Assembly: GCA_964019425.1 (NCBI GenBank)
Contig: OZ025792.1
Span: 1,364,001-1,428,000 of the forward strand
Direction of reading: 5' to 3'
DNA from: Flectonema sp. DT1601
Taxonomy: Eukaryota > Euglenozoa > Diplonemea > Diplonemida > Diplonemidae
Length of the DNA: 64,000 nt
The translations under genes were made by a program, and so were the position numbers. The notes below the pieces were generated by a model, which saw nothing but the letters and a program-made list of their open reading frames with translations, was not told the origin of the DNA and did no database searches. Numbering within the stretch: the first letter of the stretch is position 1; each line of letters opens with the position of its first letter. Of the stretch, positions 60,435 through 64,000 are shown piece by piece.

Positions 60435-62935
60435 TCATTCCGCATAACCAATACGTAAGTCATTGACTGTTTCATAAATAATCTTGCTAACATTAATAAT
60501 TCTGTAAGTATTACTTTCTCCACTTAATTTACGGGGCTCCCTATAACGAGGAGCGTCATTCTGCAAACCTTCCATTGTGATTAGAATTTCCTTCAAAGAC
60601 AATTGGGTAGTAGAGATATCCCAACAGCGGCATACAATGCGGTCCCAGATCTGTTGTTCGATGGCATTTAAATCAGTTGGAGATCTTGGCATGTGACCTG
60701 CAATAATTTTCTGAGCGACAATCCGAAGATCGTCTCTAGACTTAGTATCCTCGTGGAATGGTGCTTTTCCTGAAAGAACCTCATAGAGTAAGCAACCGTA
60801 TGACCAGATATCCTGGGATGTGAACGCCCTGTTTTCCTGAAGAGTAATTGGAGAACACCACGGGATAGGTAACCTTTTTGTTTTAATCTGTTCCCCACGT
60901 TTTGAGAGTATACCCATGTCACTGAGCTTCAGTAAACCATCAGTCATTACTAACACATTTCTGGCAGCAACATCCATGTGCACCAGAGAGAGTGTTTCCA
61001 AGTACGACAACGCGCGTGCAATATCTATTAGCGCCAAAACCTGCGTAGTACGATCCCTCCAATCATAGTCAAGGAGTTGTCCTCCGGCACAATACTCAGT
61101 TATCATGTACAATTTTCCGTTGTTCCGGGTCCACCCGTAGTAATTTAAGATATTTTTCTGCCGAAGCGAGCATAGCATCCCAACCTCCCTAAGGAGGTCT
61201 TCTCCCTTGTTATGAGATTCCTTAATTGCAATCTGTTTTTTTTTTTTTTTCATTTTCAATTTGCAATATGCAAGCGAAGGCTTCCTGTGAATCTAATAAC
61301 TGTACACACCTGTTCCCGGGTTATATTTGTCCATGCCGTCCAGACTATGCCGTAAGCACCCCTACCTACCTCTTTAAAATCCGAGAGACTGGCCCACGAA
61401 ATTTCATGTAAAGGCTGTAATTCCGGCTCAGTACTAGGAATCACATCCATTGGCTGGTAGCTCAGAGGGACGGTCAAGTCGTCTTCTTTAGGATTAGCCT
61501 TCAACTTCCCACATTTGAGGAAAAAAATAATGAATATAACACAAACTACTAAGAAACACATAACAGTGAACAGCAATATTGAAAGTGTGCCTCCTCTGCC
61601 TGCTTCACTGCTTTCAGAGGGCGAGAGTGTACCTTGTGATGCCGCAGGAGAAAGGGTGGCTTCCATTGGAATGGCGGATTCAATCTGAGGAATATTAGTG
61701 GTAGAGCTCGGCGTTAGTGTGGGTGCCAAGGGAATGGGAGACACTTTCGGAGAGACGGTAGTCGGTGAATCTGTTTGTGGGACAGTGTAATAAGACCTAC
61801 CAAAAATACCACTCTCAGAACCGCCTTTGGATTTTCCTGCCCACACAACATTGTATCCGAAGTTCCACGACCTTACGAACGGATCCTGCGGTGTTGAATC
61901 AGCGGCTTTACTGACTTCGAGATAACTGCCCAGAGGTACGCCATCAAATGAAAATTCAAGGCCGCGTATAATCTTTTGTACATTATCGTACCAAGTTACC
62001 ATAAAACTGTTACTTGCAGATGCAACGTATGGCGGACCATTTCCATTTATCGTGAACTCAGGTCCTACCTTGTCACCTGCGGCATCGAATAACTGACCAG
62101 CACAATTTCGACTCCCAAAATTACCATTTGGCCATGTCTCCCAAACGATAACAAATCCACCCAAGGGAAGCACCGCAACTGAGGGGCGCATCGCAGTGTA
62201 GCCAGATGTGTCTGTCACTAGGAGGGTTATATTTCCCAATACTGTTCCGTTTTGTGATGATATACTCGCAAAAATAACAGAATCGGCTCCACGCATGGAT
62301 GACCAACAAGTCACAAATCCCCCAGTTATAAAAGCTGCAGACACTGGGTCTCTTCCTGGAGAATCATTTAAGAGAATAGTAACGTTACTGGATAAACCAG
62401 AACTGTGAAGAAGCCGACCATAAATTTGACCGTGATATTTATTAATTGGAGTAGCCTGCCAGATTAATAAATACTTACCAGTTGCTAACGAAATAATGGA
62501 CTGGGAAGAAAGCCGAGATTTTGTGTCTAATTTATAATTCGAAAGAATAATACCTTTAGTTTTTGCATTGAACATACTAAGATATATCTCCGTATTATAA
62601 CCAGAAGAAACCCACGGACGCCATGAAATTAGAATTTGATCACTAAGGGTGCTGGCTGCAATTCCCACATCTGTCGGTCCTCGGTTGCCGGTGCTCATTG
62701 TAAACATGTCACTCAGTATTATATTATTCGAGCAATCTATCTGTCGTATATAAACTTCATGCGCACTTTCAGATATCCAAGCACATCTATAATTACAAGA
62801 CGCCGCACCTGCTAAGTCATTGGCCACCATTGGAAGAAACCCATCAGTACTTACCTTGTACACTGCACTCGGAACACTGGCAACCACCAAGCATAAAAAG
62901 CATAAAATTAAGTTAATCTCGAAAAGGCATCTCAT
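60435..62935 (-). CDS. Receptor tyrosine-kinase-like protein (two exons)
   Basis: The model is exon 1 at 61310–62935 and exon 2 at 60435–61232, with a 77-bp intron (GTGTGT … poly-A … CAG). Splicing joins TNITREQ to IAIKESHNKG, which restores the kinase N-lobe. The protein has about 807 residues. MRCLFEINLILCFLCLVVAS is a signal peptide. The ectodomain of about 450 residues has repeated GGFVxxW-type motifs suggesting a beta-propeller, then a Pro/Ser/Thr stalk and one transmembrane helix (LFTVMCFLVVCVIFIIFFL). The kinase has GRGAYG, AIKE, HMDVAARNVL (tyrosine-kinase style) and DMG in place of DFG. The activation-loop end PWCSPITLQE replaces APE, and IWSYGCLLYEVLSGKAPF follows. Confidence 0.87.
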
Positions 62936-63224
62936 TCGTGTGTAGATTACCTTTAAAAAATGATGTGAAGATCGTAAAAGAAAATGAATTGCACACCAAG
63001 TACCTGACAAATACAGCGCATGTAGTTCTCAATGATTCGTTTCCACACTGCTATTATCTTAACAAGTGATCAGCAAAGATCACATGTCTGGTGACTGAAA
63101 GGGAAAGTTAACTTGAAAAGTACTCGGGACAGTTTGTAGGTGGATAAGGCAAACTGCAAACTGACACATTTGCATCCACCGTCTCCACCAACTTTGTACA
63201 TTACAACTGAAACAATTCAACAAG
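62936..63224. other. Spacer upstream of the receptor kinase
   Basis: Lies between a minus-strand gene and a possible plus-strand start. It has an acceptor-like CATTTTTTAAAG just before the kinase ATG, and could be a divergent promoter at the end of the gene array. No RNA gene is seen. Confidence 0.4.
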
Positions 63225-63327
63225 ATGGCGATTTTTGGGAATGAAACACCATTAGAGAGTAGTAAGAAAGTAATAACCTTCCCACCTTCGCGAGTTTCTC
63301 AGGTGTTATTAGATGATCTTGGATCAG
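63225..63327 (+). CDS. Possible start of a plus-strand gene, interrupted
   Basis: ATG with good context opens 34 codons (MAIFGNETPLESSKK then VITFPPSRVSQVLLDDL) and runs into a transposon-like element, beyond which lies LSU rRNA sequence. This would be the only plus-strand protein gene in the window. No family is recognised, and a chance frame of this length is quite possible. If real, it is truncated by the element and rRNA piece. Confidence 0.25.
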
Positions 63328-63328
63328 G

Positions 63329-63634
63329 TACTGCAACTGGAAATATTACTGCGCGGAAAAAACCGCACTAATTTCCAAATCTGCAAAAAACCGCACTAAT
63401 TTTTCCACGCAGTAATATTTCCACCGCACTAATATTTCTGCTCAGAAGTGATTTTTTCTCCAGCTGCATTTTTCTGCTGGTGCCTTACACAGCAAAAAAG
63501 CAACCAAATTTTTTTCTACCACCAAGTGGAAAAAACCGCACTAATCTTTTCTCAAAAAAACCGCACTAATTTTTCCGCGCAGTAATATTTCCCCGCAGTA
63601 ATTATTCAGCGCAGTAATATTTCCAGTTGCAGTA
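63329..63634. mobile_element. MITE-like element with 26-bp terminal inverted repeats
   Basis: Bases 63329–63354 and 63609–63634 are perfect reverse complements (TACTGCAACTGG … CCAGTTGCAGTA at the outer ends). If TA is the target-site duplication, the element starts CTGCAACTGG, as expected for a Tc1/mariner-type non-autonomous element. The inside carries repeated CCGCACTAATTTTTCC and CGCAGTAATATTTCC motifs and no coding capacity. The outermost bases also read as GT … CAG splice sites. Confidence 0.8.
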
Positions 63635-63643
63635 TTGGTATAC

Positions 63644-63860
63644 TAGGGAACGTGAACCGCTTCTTAGACACGAGTCACCCGACAGACTTTCCAAATGAGG
63701 TGTATGTCGACAGCAATACGGGGTAGTACGAGAGGAACTCCCGTTTCTAGTCCCTGATATCTACGGTTGTTCGATCGGACAGTGCCGTGATGCTACCACT
63801 GGATGGATTATGGCTGAACGCCTCTAAGCCAGAACCCAGTCTAGGGACATACATGCTTTG
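63644..63860 (+). rRNA. LSU rRNA fragment with sarcin–ricin loop
   Basis: Starts at ACTAGGGAACGTGAACC, matching CACTAATAGGGAACGTGAGC, and contains the sarcin–ricin loop (GTAGTACGAGAGGAAC, 63723–63738), GATGCTACCACTGGATGG and ATTATGGCTGAACGCCTC followed by TAAGCCAGAACCC. These are the end of domain V and domain VI of cytosolic eukaryotic LSU rRNA. Its 5' edge corresponds to the 3' edge of the inverted piece at 985–1055. Similarity fades after about 63860. Confidence 0.9.
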
Positions 63861-64000
63861 CAGTGTTCCAATAGGTTTATCTATCCCACTGGATCTCTCA
63901 TCGTTCATAGTACCTGTGTGAAGTTATAAAATCAAAGGTAAACTATGAACTACAAATGACTTAATCTGTTATTATAATGCCACAGGCAGGCCCTGCATTC
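63861..64000. other. Unassigned sequence after the LSU piece
   Basis: About 140 bases to the window end. They may be the diverged 3' end of the LSU piece or flanking DNA; nothing further is recognised. Confidence 0.3.

Noticed and set aside
1-64000. Retroviral, LTR or other virus-like elements
   Set aside because: No reverse transcriptase, integrase, capsid or long terminal repeat signature was seen; the only mobile-type signals are the two inverted-repeat units without coding capacity.

Overview
The window is nuclear DNA from a unicellular eukaryote. It has GT–AG introns of about 50–80 bp, proteins with a eukaryotic domain vocabulary, AT-rich spacers full of long A and T homopolymers, and pieces of a eukaryotic-type cytosolic large-subunit (LSU) rRNA. 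All 21 convincing protein genes lie on the minus strand between 1.4 and 62.9 kb. Most start codons have a pyrimidine-rich, CAG-type 3' splice-site sequence a few to some tens of bases upstream. One-way gene arrays, apparent acceptors at gene starts and a fragmented LSU rRNA together suggest a lineage that uses spliced-leader trans-splicing, such as Euglenozoa or the dinoflagellate/perkinsid group. I cannot decide between these from the sequence, and the spliced leader itself is not seen here.

Left end (64–1241): a 1.2-kb cassette bounded by near-perfect 47-bp inverted repeats. It holds pieces of LSU rRNA domains IV–V encoded on both strands and out of order, plus two tRNA-like units. Right end (63.64 kb onward): another LSU piece with the sarcin–ricin loop, directly beside a 306-bp element with 26-bp terminal inverted repeats.

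Genes from left to right, all minus strand: DUF3592-like membrane protein; KRI1 ribosome-biogenesis factor; type I asparaginase; a giant USP deubiquitinase with PDZ-like repeats and a C-terminal RING; a small beta-grasp/coiled-coil protein; a mitochondrial PPR-like protein; a multi-pass surface protein with a (PTAV)n stalk; SKP1; an unknown protein with a Dpy-30/RIIa-like N-terminus; a CAMK-type kinase; a WW–Plus3–PPP phosphatase; a secreted S15-family hydrolase; a small unknown protein; an EDR1-type transglutaminase-like domain fused to a pseudokinase; a CCCH zinc-finger protein; a branched-chain-type E2; an AceE-type pyruvate dehydrogenase E1 with an EF-hand; a sperm-tail PG-rich (SHIPPO) protein; a prenylated coiled-coil protein; a ZFAND1-like AN1/NZF protein; and a receptor tyrosine-kinase-like protein.

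The genes do not form one pathway. Two themes stand out. The E1 and E2 subunits of a 2-oxoacid dehydrogenase are neighbours. Several proteins have ubiquitin-system roles (USP–RING, SKP1, ZFAND1-like). Gaps of 1–5.6 kb (16.8–22.4, 30.7–33.9, 41.4–46.8, 47.8–49.6 and 51.4–53.0 kb) are homopolymer-rich and carry no convincing genes, but a few compact hairpins followed by T-runs could be small RNAs. Several gene models here rest on introns I inferred by eye from splice motifs, reading-frame continuity and domain continuity.
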